Positions 36,601 to 46,676 of a stretch of 64,000 bases of DNA are shown piece after piece (the stretch's first letter is position 1; every line of letters begins with the position of its first letter). The stretch is from Asinibacterium sp. OR53 (GTDB lineage: Bacteria > Bacteroidota > Bacteroidia > Chitinophagales > Chitinophagaceae). The position numbers were made by a program, and so were the translations under genes. The notes below the pieces were generated by a model that did not search any database, had not been told where the DNA came from, and was given only the letters and a program-made list of their open reading frames with translations. Location: positions 2,316,501 through 2,380,500 of the forward strand of contig NZ_KI911562.1 of the NCBI RefSeq assembly GCF_000515315.1, read 5' to 3'.

Positions 36601-36708
36601 AAAATGTATTGTATCTTAGTTCTTACACAGCGCCCCGGTTCTTTTCAGTTTCACCACGGGCGTTGTGATTTGCTTTCAAAATGTATTGTATCTTAGTTCT
36701 TACACAGC
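33608..36708 (+). CRISPR. Type II-C CRISPR array, 40 full 47-bp repeats plus one truncated repeat
   Basis: Forty identical-looking 47-base repeats begin GTTGTGATTTGC and end TTCTTACACAGC, the first at 33663-33709 and the last at 36662-36708. A 25-base 3' fragment of the repeat (33608-33632) precedes the first spacer. There are 40 spacers: 36 of 30 bases and four of 29. Spacers 26 and 27 (35556-35585 and 35633-35662) are identical, and spacer 15 (34711-34740) is related to them. The first 23 bases of the repeat are complementary to the anti-repeat of the tracrRNA, which sets the crRNA direction as plus strand, opposite to the cas genes. The second half has TATCTTAG, close to a -7 promoter box. 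No spacer matches this window by eye. Confidence 0.98.
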
Positions 36709-36751
36709 ACGATTTGATAAAATCCTTATCTGTACTGTGTTTGAGCCGAGT

Positions 36752-36798
36752 AATAGGATGAGAAAAAGAGCTTTCAAGTGTTTTTTTCTCATCCTATT
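36752..36798. terminator. Bidirectional terminator between array and cas2
   Basis: AATAGGATGAGAAAAA (36752-36767) and TTTTTCTCATCCTATT (36783-36798) form a perfect 16-bp stem around a 15-base loop, eight bases beyond the cas2 stop and 43 bases beyond the last repeat. It can end both cas transcripts (minus) and array transcripts (plus). Confidence 0.8.
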
Positions 36799-36805
36799 TC
36801 TATTT

Positions 36806-38060
<1,255 letters not shown>

Positions 38061-38064
<4 letters not shown>

Positions 38065-41000
38065 AATTTTGAAATATTCCCTAAACGGTCTGTCTTTAAT
38101 TTGTAACAATGTTCTTTAATGGATAATCCATCCAAAGATGTCTCCAATTTATTCAATTGGGTAAATTCATTTTTGTCGACTATAGATTTTGCAACTATAT
38201 GTGGAATTGCATATAATCTATTATTCGTAAAACTCACAACTTTATAAATACATCGAGAATCGAAGGTCGGTTGGATATTACTTTGCTTATCATTCTCAGA
38301 CGAGACATATACTAAATCATTCGGGGAAAACTGAAATAATAATTTTTCTCCTGTTTCATTTTGCAATGGAACTGAACTTAATCCTTGTTTTTGCCGTTCG
38401 ATAATAATGTTCAAAGGAATAGTTTCATATGTTCTATTCCCATTTTCATCTGTGTAGATGGCGAAGAATAAGTTAGTCCCCTTGGCAGCTTCAACAAATT
38501 TTACCTTTTTATTGCCAGTTTGGCCTACATTAAATTTGTTGCCTTTCGGTTCATAGGTACGAACTTTTAAAATAGGCTGATGAAATTTTCCTCCATTAAG
38601 CATCATGATATTCTTGTTCATTTCCTCAATTCCTTCGGGAGAAAATGCCAGTAGCTGTGCCGGTATTTCTTTTCCCTTCTTGTCTGATTGTCCTTTATAG
38701 TTTTTCAAGTGATTAAGAAGGATTTTTTGAATACCTGTATCAGTGATTGTATCCTTGATCCGATCTTCATCAAATGTGTCATTTAAGGGGACTCTTGAAG
38801 CAACGTTGTCCTTCTCCCAATAATATATTTCAACTTTTGAAATATCTTTCTCGTTCCATTTATAATTTAAATCTTTAAAGTGCTTACTTAGTTTCTTTTT
38901 ATCCCAGCCGACTTTCTGCAGTTTTTGTATCTCCTTTTTAAGACCCTCATCAACGATGTCTGCAATAGCATCTAACGAGACATTCAATGAGACTGTTTTC
39001 TTCTTTTTTAATTTGACTAGACCCGAAATAGTATCTTTATGCATAGACTTCCGTATTGCCCAGTTCGTGCCCTTTTGCTCCTGTAATTCTTTTACTTTTA
39101 TTCCATTTTTATCTACCCATTTTTCATAATAATTAGTGGCCTTATTGATTACACGAAGATTCTGCTTAAAGCTTACGACAATATGTTCTAATGCACTTTT
39201 TGCGTCTGCAGTAAAGCTTGCCCATGGTTTTTTAAAAATCCATTCATAATTCTGATCTGAATCTTTATTGTGTTTTTTGTCACATAACTTAGTTCTCAAA
39301 TCATAACGAATTGTTTGTTTTTCTTCTTTCGTTTTCCCTTTGCGTAATGCATGTTCATTATTCATATAATTAACGTGCTCTCTCGTAGCGCATGCAATGA
39401 CCAGAGCATCCATTGCATGGTGACGATGGTCAATCCTTTTCTTCGAAAATCCTTTTGACAGATCTAGCGGAACAGCTGGTAATAGTTTCTGATGATTTTC
39501 ATTCCATGTAGTAAAATGCGTGGTGTTCATCAATTGGTTCATTCGTTCAAATCGAGGTAAGATTAATTCATTCCATACATCATTCAAACCCCAGTCCTGT
39601 TTCAGTTCAGTGGTAATTTTCCCGTTACCGGGGATGATATTTTTTGAGTTTACACCATCATCGTTGCTTTCTGATCGCACAATATTGGATAACAAGTTAG
39701 AAATGAATTTACTGATATATCGTGTGTCATTCATTTGCCGTTCTATCATCTTTTCAGGAATGTCTTCCATTAAGAGCTTATTACGTTTGCTTCTGTTTTT
39801 TGCATAATGCTGTTTTACAAAGTCTTCATAGTCTTCCACTTCAAGCACCTGAACAACTTTGTCCATTCCGATTAACACTTTTTCGCCGTGATGATTCTTG
39901 ATAAACTCCAGACCAATTTGGTTATCCTTTAACTTGTTGACTGCCGCTTCGCAAATCACTTTATTGCTAAAACTATCGTCAAAATACCGGCTTTGTGGAA
40001 TAATATGCTCTATTTCATATTCTGGGGTAAACAGTTTATTTAATGGTATCATTTCACCTGTATAGGGTGAGCGGTATTTTTGCTCAAGCCAAAGCTTATA
40101 ACGTTTCAAATCGGAGGATGATGGCTGGGCTGTTTTGCTTATTTTTAGAATATCCTCCTCAATTTCAATGTCAGCATTGAGAACGCCTTCTTCAAAGATT
40201 TTCAGAATTTCCTGTTGCATCGGAGAATATGGACGTACATTTTCTACTTGAGGATCATTCTTTAACTCTGCTAATAAGGACTTAATTCGAAGGTTGGTGT
40301 TTTCATTTTCTGTAATCTGATTAGTGATACCCTTTCTATCTGCCGCAGTGTTTTTCATTTCACGTCCTAGCTCGATATGTATCTCGTTAAAAAAGTCTTT
40401 CGTTCCATTTCCATATTTGACCCAAATGTCTTTTACAACCCGCAGGGTCTCTGTAATAACCTGTTCTACGATGGGGTTACGGAGCGAATGCTGTCTGAAG
40501 GATTTTAAATAGTCCTCTAAGTCCTTCGCAGAATTCCACTTTTCCGAAATATCAGCTTCGGAATGTCTGTTGTAAACTATATACTGAGCCAGCCATAAGG
40601 GTAATCCCTGGAAATCGCTTCTTGCACGAAGCTGGTGCTTGTCTGCTTTCTCTTTGACGATTTGCCTGATCTCATCATTGGCTTCAGCATCAATAATATG
40701 ATCTATCCTGATTTGAACTTCTTTGTCAATGGTATCCCAGTTCCAGTATTTTCCAACTCTTAATAGTGGTAGGAGTTTTTTGATAGCTTTTTCCGAAAAT
40801 GAGCCATATTCGCTTTTAAAAGGCGGGAATTTTCTGAATATATCTACAAAACTATCTTCATCTAAACTGTGCTTTGCTGCAAAAGACTTTAATGCCTTTT
40901 CGTAATCATGTTTATCTGTTACAGAATAGACTAGATGCCAGAATGATTGCTCGATTCCCCTTGTCAGGAAATTTTCGGAAATACCCTTTATTTTTGTCAG

Positions 41001-42602
41001 CTTTTCTCGAATGAGTGTGGCGGTTTCGTTGCAGGGATATTGTTTGTCTTCTACATAGTTCCAGCGGAATTTTTCAACTTCAGCGTTTAGCAGCTTGCCT
41101 TTTAATCCTTTTTGTTCGAGAAGGTATTTTATTAGTGGCTTTTGTTCGATTTCTTTTCTGTTGTTCAGAAAGTCAAACAAATTTTCCATATCCCCGATAC
41201 TGCTTAGAAATTCCTTACTAACATTGGTGTCGTCATCTTTCTTGTAAACAGATAAATTGTACATCCATTGCCATATTCTGAATTCCTGATAATAAGGATT
41301 GGACTTAGGGATAGCTTTTAGGTATTGCTTTTGTTTATTACCGTTTTCATCTTTAAAATTTCTAAATTCTAATGAGCAATTACTAATTGAAGATTTTTGG
41401 CTACGCAAAGGTCGTTGGTAAAAGATGATATCGTTTATAAAGAGATGCACGAAATCTCTTTTACTTAAGGATGATTGCTGGGATTCATTATTTCGGTATA
41501 GCTCTCTGATGCAATCACTATATAGATCAGAAGTAAAAAGCTCGGGCTGTAATTCGATTTGCTTTTCAAGTATCCTTCTTAATTCTTCTTTATAGAACTT
41601 ACGTTCAATGGTACGAACCAGCTTGCCTTTTATTTTTTGGTTTGGATTTTGAAGAAGTGTGTCATAAATGAAGGCGCCAACGGTTTTTCCCGATTGATCG
41701 ATTTCTTGCTCTGTTTTTTTCTTTAGTAAGGTCCAGTCATCTTCTCCGGGTGCCCGAAAACTTCTTTTTTCTTTTCCTTCTTTATCTGTTTTTATTGAAC
41801 CATCATTATTTAAGTCAGTAGTTACAATAAAATCACGGATTTTATCTTTCCAATCGAACAAAGGTGTTTTGCTTTGGCGTCGATAAATCCAGCCATGTTC
41901 AAGTATCAAAGAATACCAAATATCTGTTTTGTCTTTCTGGATTTCATCAGCAATGACATCAATAATTTTCAGCGAATGAAATTCGATCTTCTTATTAGGA
42001 TTGTCTCCTTCTTCTTCGCCGCGTAATTGATAGTAGCCACGCTTTTGATTAAAATTCAATAAAATCCAAGCCAGCTCTTCTTTTTCAATTTTTTTTGATA
42101 AGGCTTTTTTTCGCAGGTAATAAATTGCCCAATCATAAGGAACCAGTTTGGGTTTTCCTTTTTCATTTACTAATACATGCGGCTGGTGCTGACGGAAATC
42201 AGCCAGCATTTCATCAAAGGATGTTTTGAAAATGAATTCTTTGTTTTTATAAGTTAGTTTTAGTTCTGTTTCTTCTTTGAATTTCCCCAAATGCTTTTCA
42301 AAATCTATCTGTGATACATAATGTTCTGGTAAAAAGTTCAATATATTTAATACTCTGTGAAGCCTTTCTCTACGCAATAAATACCTTTCTCTTAATCTTC
42401 TTGCGTTTCTAAAACTTGTTCGCTCTGCGGTTTGAGAGATGGAGCTGCCTTCGGCAAACTTTCCTAAAGTTCCTTGATCCATTGGAATGATTCTGCTTCC
42501 TATTCCAAGAATCTCCCCTTGTTTATTCTCGAAATCCTGTAGAATTAATGCCCATCCAATAGAATTTGTTCCTAGGTCAAGGCCTAAAATTTTTTTGTTC
42601 AT
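38061..42602 (-). CDS. cas9: Type II-C Cas9 nuclease (1,513 residues)
   Basis: RNA-guided DNA nuclease. RuvC-I is MNKKILGLDLGTNSIGWALI with Asp9; the Arg-rich bridge helix follows (TSFRNARRLRERYLLRRERL). RuvC-II is FNEIHIELGREMKN with Glu744. The HNH domain has YRSPYTGEMIPLNKLF and YEIEHIIPQSRYFDDSFSNK with His866. RuvC-III is KKRIDHRHHAMDALVIACAT with His1062 and Asp1065. All catalytic residues are present. At 1,513 residues it is at the large end for II-C. The C-terminal 350 residues form the wedge and PAM-interacting part. Codon and base composition are clearly more AT-rich than the flanking housekeeping genes, as expected for a transferred module. The tracrRNA lies directly upstream on the other strand. 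Confidence 0.98.
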
Positions 42603-42625
42603 ATGACAGATGGTTTGTATTTTCG
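42594..42625 (+). promoter_or_regulatory. Candidate promoter for tracrRNA
   Basis: TTTG at 42594-42597 and TATTTTCG at 42618-42625 (TAnnTTTG with one mismatch) are 20 bases apart, the normal Bacteroidota spacing. Transcription would begin close to 42631, at the anti-repeat. The element overlaps the first codons of cas9 on the other strand. Confidence 0.45.
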
Positions 42626-42627
42626 AT

Positions 42628-42704
42628 TACATTTTGAAGCAAATCACAATAAGGATTATTCCGTTGTGAAAACATTAAAAGCGGCGCAAGTCGCTTTCTT
42701 TTTT
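42628..42704 (+). ncRNA. tracrRNA of the type II-C system
   Basis: The anti-repeat TACATTTTGAA-GCAAATCACAA (42628-42649) is complementary to the first 25 bases of the repeat with a single missing A, which would leave a one-base bulge in the duplex. Then come a nexus-like hairpin GGATTATTCC (42653-42662, 3-bp stem), the segment GTTGTGAAAACATT and a strong hairpin AAAGCGGC-GCAA-GTCGCTTT (42678-42697, 8 bp with one G-U and a GNRA-type loop), ending in TTTCTTTTTT (42695-42704). This is the layout of known Bacteroidota II-C tracrRNAs. It is transcribed divergently from cas9. Confidence 0.9.
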
Positions 42705-42731
42705 AGGATATCTGGAAGTCGTTTTACGGTT

Positions 42732-42758
42732 GGTTACATTAGGGGGAGGGGGGTAACC
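42732..42758. repeat. Hairpin with a G-rich loop
   Basis: GGTTAC (42732-42737) and GTAACC (42753-42758) flank ATTA plus a G5-A-G-run. The arrangement (stem, four bases, long homopolymer-like run, stem) is similar to the C10 hairpin at 13572-13599. It lies between the tracrRNA and the NamZ-like gene. Confidence 0.45.
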
Positions 42759-42806
42759 GGTCAGCTAATTTAAATCTTTTTCAAATAAATAAAAATATCG
42801 TAATAA

Positions 42807-42839
42807 AAAAAGGAACGATGTTAAGTGTCATTCCTTTTT
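42807..42839 (-). terminator. Probable terminator after NamZ-like gene
   Basis: AAAAAGGAA (42807-42815) pairs with TTCCTTTTT (42831-42839) around a 15-base loop, 24 bases downstream of the stop of the minus-strand gene. The A and T runs allow termination in either direction. Confidence 0.65.
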
Positions 42840-42862
42840 AACTTTTGTTTCCTAAACTGGCA

Positions 42863-44062
42863 TTAGGGGTACAATAGGTACTTTTTTCGCATTTCCTTAT
42901 AGGCCTTTAATCCTGGCTCCCAGCTTTTGCGAATGTCGTTTGCTGAAAGACCTGCTACGATCTGTTCTTTAAAGCTGGTGGTGCCTGCGAGCTTGTCGAT
43001 ATTGCCCATCTCTTTACTCTGCTTGTAATCGAAGAATTTTTCTTTATGAGGATATGCTTTGTACAATTCGATCATCCATTCTATGTGCAGTTGTTTGCTC
43101 TTTCGCAGGCTCGTAACAGAATACTTGCGCAGATCAAGCCCAAAACAGGCCTTGTTCATGTGCAGCGGCGTTTCTGCCATTCCCTTGATACTGGTAGGTG
43201 TGAAAGAAAAAGAATAACCTTTTAGATCAGGGTTGCCCAAAACAGTAAATGGAAAATAGGTACCTCTTCCCTGGCTAAGCACCGTTCCTTCAAACAGGCA
43301 CAAAGTAGGGTAGAGCAGTATCGATTGCTGTGTATTGAGATTGGGAGATGGTTTTACAGGCAAAGTATACTCCATGTTGTGGTTATAATTGGCCACAGGT
43401 ATGATGCGGATATTGCACTTTAGACCATTGGGCAGCCATCCTTCGCCATTCACCATCTGAGCAAACTCGCCAATGGTAAGTCCGTGTGCGATGGGAATGG
43501 GAAACATGCCGATGCCCGATTTCAGTTTCATATCGAGTATGGGGCCGTCTATCAGGTAGCCATTGGGATTGGGCCTGTCGAGTATGAGCAATTCCTTGTT
43601 GTTTTCTGCACATGCTTCCATCAGCCTGGCCAGCGCATTGATGTTGGTATAAAAACGGCAACCTACATCCTGCAGGTCGTATACCAGAATATCGATATCA
43701 GCTAGGTCGGCCTGGCTGGGTTTGCTTTTTCCTGATCCATACAATGAGATCAGCGGGATACCTGTAGCCGAATCTATTTCATCTGCTACTTTGGCGCCCG
43801 CGCTTGCGTTGCCACGAAAGCCGTGCTCGGGGCCAAAAGCTTTTACAATATGAACACCCAGCTTTAATAAGCTATCTACAATATGTACGTTCTTTTTACC
43901 AATAACGGCGGTGGGGTTCGCCAATATACCTACTCGCTTACCTTTCAGGTAAGGAACGTATTTTTCGGTTTGTTCAGCTCCTGTCTTAATAACTGCAGCT
44001 CCGGCATTGAAAGATGTACTCAACCATACAAAGAAAAATAAAACAAGATGCACTGTTCGCAT
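42863..44062 (-). CDS. DUF1343 / NamZ-like exo-beta-N-acetylmuramidase
   Basis: A 399-residue exported protein from the ATG at 44062 (MRTVHLVLFFFVWLSTSFNAG, signal peptide); the frame reaches 44134, but that start would add 24 residues before the signal. DUF1343 marks are RVGILANPTAVIG, VKAFGPEHGFRG with the proposed active-site Glu, DIDILVYDLQDVGCRFYTNI and ELLILDRPNPNGYLIDGP. Characterised members (NamZ) release terminal MurNAc from peptidoglycan fragments, so a role in cell-wall recycling is likely. It follows the CRISPR locus but is chromosomal in character. Confidence 0.9.
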   Translation of the reverse strand: MRTVHLVLFFFVWLSTSFNAGAAVIKTGAEQTEKYVPYLKGKRVGILANPTAVIGKKNVHIVDSLLKLGVHIVKAFGPEHGFRGNASAGAKVADEIDSATGIPLISLYGSGKSKPSQADLADIDILVYDLQDVGCRFYTNINALARLMEACAENNKELLILDRPNPNGYLIDGPILDMKLKSGIGMFPIPIAHGLTIGEFAQMVNGEGWLPNGLKCNIRIIPVANYNHNMEYTLPVKPSPNLNTQQSILLYPTLCLFEGTVLSQGRGTYFPFTVLGNPDLKGYSFSFTPTSIKGMAETPLHMNKACFGLDLRKYSVTSLRKSKQLHIEWMIELYKAYPHKEKFFDYKQSKEMGNIDKLAGTTSFKEQIVAGLSANDIRKSWEPGLKAYKEMRKKYLLYP

Positions 44063-44188
44063 AAAAAATGATTGAGGTCTAAATATACAGATTTGCGGTT
44101 TATACCTGTTTTTTGCAGGAATCTGCGTAAGCAATTAATTTTTTCTGTTATTTACAGCCATACCAAACACAAGGTTGAGACAAAAATA

Positions 44189-44222
44189 AGTTTCCATATT
44201 TGGAAACTATTGTTTAACTTTG
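44189..44222 (+). promoter_or_regulatory. Promoter and operator of the toxin-antitoxin pair
   Basis: AGTTTCCA (44189-44196) and TGGAAACT (44201-44208) form a perfect inverted repeat with a 4-base spacer, and TAACTTTG (44215-44222) fits the TAnnTTTG -7 box exactly. The palindrome covers the region upstream of the box, so antitoxin binding there would block RNA polymerase. Confidence 0.75.
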
Positions 44223-44235
44223 TAAAATCTAAACT

Positions 44236-44616
44236 GTGAGGTATTTTGAAACGAGGTTTTTAGAAGAGGCTTCCATTTTTATCAATGAATTGAATCCGAA
44301 GATCGTAAACAAGCTATTGTACAATATTGCAATAGCTGAGCAATCCACTGATCCACGTTTGTTTAAAAAGCTTCACAATGATATATGGGAAATACGCGTG
44401 AGATATGCATTGCAACAAGTTAGGCTGCTGGCTTTTTGGGATAAAACAGATGCCAATAACACGTTAGTGTTGGCTACCCATGGTTTTATAAAGAAAGTAG
44501 ATAAAGTGCCTGCCAATGAGATTGCCAGGGCACTGCGTATCAGGGAAAAATATTTTGAAGAAAAAAAACACCTAAACATTATTCAGCATGGAAAAAACAA
44601 AAATGAAATCTTATAG
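44236..44616 (+). CDS. RelE/HigB-like toxin
   Basis: A 126-residue protein with a GTG start 14 bases after the -7 box. It has the RelE-superfamily pattern of the phage-derived Gp49-like/HigB group: RYFETRFLEEASIFINELNP, KKLHNDIWEIRVRYALQQVRLLAFW and LVLATHGFIKKVDKVPANEIARALRIREKYFEE (in parts, LATHGFIKKVDKVP and EIARALRIREKYFE). Toxins of this type cut mRNA on the ribosome. The gene precedes and overlaps its antitoxin by 29 bases, the HigBA order. Confidence 0.87.
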   Translation: MRYFETRFLEEASIFINELNPKIVNKLLYNIAIAEQSTDPRLFKKLHNDIWEIRVRYALQQVRLLAFWDKTDANNTLVLATHGFIKKVDKVPANEIARALRIREKYFEEKKHLNIIQHGKNKNEIL

Positions 44617-44914
44617 TCTATCTGAAATGATAGATAAGCATGTAGGCAAACGTGGTACCAAAGCCAGGGAAGATTTCGAGTACAAACTCAACATGGCCTT
44701 ATTGAGCAACATGATCAAAAAAGCAAGACAGGAACGCAACCTTACCCAGGCACAACTGGGAGAACTGGTAGGCGTACAAAAAGCACAAATATCCAAGCTG
44801 GAAAACAATGCTAACAACGCTTCCATAGAGACCATCCTTAAGATATTCAAGGCGCTGCAGGCAGAGATCTATTTTTCAGTTACTATTGGCGGTAAGCAGC
44901 TATCGCTTACTTAA
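44588..44914 (+). CDS. HigA-like XRE-family antitoxin
   Basis: A 108-residue protein with an XRE helix-turn-helix at about 42-95: IKKARQERNLTQAQLGELVG, VQKAQISKLENNANNASIET and ILKIFKALQ. The N-terminal 40 residues (MIDKHVGKRGTKAREDFEY) likely contact the toxin. It neutralises the preceding toxin and represses the shared promoter through the inverted repeat at 44189-44208. It overlaps the toxin gene, so the two are translated together. Confidence 0.88.
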   Translation: MEKTKMKSYSLSEMIDKHVGKRGTKAREDFEYKLNMALLSNMIKKARQERNLTQAQLGELVGVQKAQISKLENNANNASIETILKIFKALQAEIYFSVTIGGKQLSLT

Positions 44915-44940
44915 CGGATATCGCCGTTCGCACCAAAAGA

Positions 44941-44970
44941 AAAGCGGCTATTCCGAAGAACAACCGCTTT
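44941..44970 (-). terminator. Intrinsic terminator between higA and htrA-type gene
   Basis: AAAGCGG (44941-44947) pairs with CCGCTTT (44964-44970). On the minus strand the hairpin is followed by CTTTTCTTTTGG, so it mainly ends the protease transcript, and it may also stop the toxin-antitoxin mRNA. Confidence 0.65.
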
Positions 44971-44995
44971 ATAATGAAAGGAAAATGCAATCTGC

Positions 44996-46528
44996 TTAAT
45001 TATCGTCGCCGAGATTCAAAGGATAAGTATAAGATCCTTCGAAGCCGGGATAGAACCCGTCGAGACGGATATTGCTGCCTTTGTATACAGACAACAATTC
45101 TTTCAATTCATCTATATTCTTCACTTCTTTTCCATTCACACCTGTGATCACGAATCCGTCCTGCATCCTGGTTTTTTTCAGCATACCATCACCTACTTTT
45201 TTAACGAGTACACCACCTGCAATCTCATTGGCCTGGGCTACTTTTTTGTCGAGATTTTCCAAAGTGCCACCCAGTTTTTCTATGAGGCTGCTGTTCTTCA
45301 CCATATCGGTATTACCGGCTTTGTTTTTCAGCACAACACTGGCGGTGCTTTCTTTACCGGCACGTTTGTAAGTGAGGTTGATCTTGTCACCAGGTTTGTA
45401 ACGCGCTACCTGCTCCTGCAGTTCCGGACCATTGGTAACAGGAACGCCATTGATCCTGGTAACGATATCTCCTTTTTTCAGTCCCGCTGCCGCTGCCGCG
45501 CCTCCTGCCGGAATTGCAGTAGCATACACGCCTTCACCTTCTCTCAGTGAAACCCCCAGCTCTTTTTCCAACTGCCGCTTATCATCATCACTCATGTTTT
45601 CGAGCGGCGCATACTGGATGCCAATATAAGCGCGTTGTACGGTGCCGAACTTCACAATATCAGTCACGATTTTCTTCACAATATTTACCGGAATGGCATA
45701 AGAGTATCCCGCATAAGAACCCGTAGGAGAAGCGATGGCCGAGTTGATGCCTACCAATTCACCAGAGGTATTGATGAGTGCGCCACCACTGTTGCCGGGA
45801 TTAACGGCCGCATCGGTCTGGATAAACGATTCTACCGGTGTTTGGCTTTGACGGCCATTGATGCCGATGGACCTTGATTTGGCACTTACGATACCGGCTG
45901 TTACCGTAACATCGAGTGTAAGCGGATAACCGATAGCCAGTACCCACTGACCCAGTTTCAATTCGTCGCTATTACCATATACCAGGTAAGGGAATCCTTT
46001 TCCTTCGATTTTAATAACGGCCAGATCGCTGCTGGGGTCGGCGCCGATCACTGAAGCTTTATAAGATTTTTTATTGGCAAGGGTTACATTGATCTCATCG
46101 GCTCCGTCGATCACGTGGTTGTTGGTTACGATATAACCATCATCCGTGATCAGCACACCGCTACCGCTGGCCTGCTGCTCGGGTATCACCCTGGGACCTC
46201 CAAAGAAATCACCCAAATCATCACCAAACAGATCGGAGAAAGGATTACGCTGTTTGCGGTTATTATTGTTTACCTGTCGTGCCTTTGTTTTTGTTTTGAT
46301 ATGCACAACGGCGGGAGTGCCTGTGGTAGCCGCAGGCGTAAAGTCTACAATGGCACCGTTATTACTGCCATTTCCGAAAAAGCCTGCATAGTTCACAGGT
46401 AATTTGCCGGCATCCTGTACGCCTGCATGCTGGTGTTCCATGTATTTACCATATCCCCAAACACTCGCAACAGCAGTGCCCGCACTGATGGCTACAACGG
46501 CTAAAATGTTTTTAAAATTCATGTTCAT
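44996..46528 (-). CDS. HtrA/DegP-like periplasmic serine protease
   Basis: A 510-residue protease with an N-terminal membrane or signal segment (ILAVVAISAGTAVASVWGYG). The trypsin-like domain has a complete triad: His138 in VTNNHVIDGADE, Asp168 in DPSSDLAVIKI and Ser247 in NPGNSGGALIN. A first PDZ domain (about 305-400, with KKGDIVTRINGVPVTNGPEL) is clear, and a second, shorter one follows (about 430-500, GDGMLKKTRMQDGFVITGVNGKEVKN in parts). It degrades or refolds damaged proteins in the periplasm. It is a single gene on the minus strand with its own terminator. Confidence 0.95.
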   Translation of the reverse strand: MNMNFKNILAVVAISAGTAVASVWGYGKYMEHQHAGVQDAGKLPVNYAGFFGNGSNNGAIVDFTPAATTGTPAVVHIKTKTKARQVNNNNRKQRNPFSDLFGDDLGDFFGGPRVIPEQQASGSGVLITDDGYIVTNNHVIDGADEINVTLANKKSYKASVIGADPSSDLAVIKIEGKGFPYLVYGNSDELKLGQWVLAIGYPLTLDVTVTAGIVSAKSRSIGINGRQSQTPVESFIQTDAAVNPGNSGGALINTSGELVGINSAIASPTGSYAGYSYAIPVNIVKKIVTDIVKFGTVQRAYIGIQYAPLENMSDDDKRQLEKELGVSLREGEGVYATAIPAGGAAAAAGLKKGDIVTRINGVPVTNGPELQEQVARYKPGDKINLTYKRAGKESTASVVLKNKAGNTDMVKNSSLIEKLGGTLENLDKKVAQANEIAGGVLVKKVGDGMLKKTRMQDGFVITGVNGKEVKNIDELKELLSVYKGSNIRLDGFYPGFEGSYTYPLNLGDDN

Positions 46529-46676
46529 GGTCTTTAAATTAATTCAGGTACGTCAAATGATATGCCTATTGGATAGCAAATAAACAAAGCTGTTTAATTG
46601 TCAGTACACCGGTCAACGCATTTAACAAATGTTTTACGGCGATCCTCGTAGATCCGGGGATTAAAGTTAGCAAATT

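Noticed and set aside
33633..36661. Self-targeting spacers.
   Set aside because: No spacer was seen to match the rest of this window by eye; the rest of the genome cannot be judged.
38065..38109. Upstream start for cas1 that would add 15 residues.
   Set aside because: The codons overlap the end of cas9, and the canonical Cas1 start MIKRTLYFGNP is at 38064 in an ATGA overlap.
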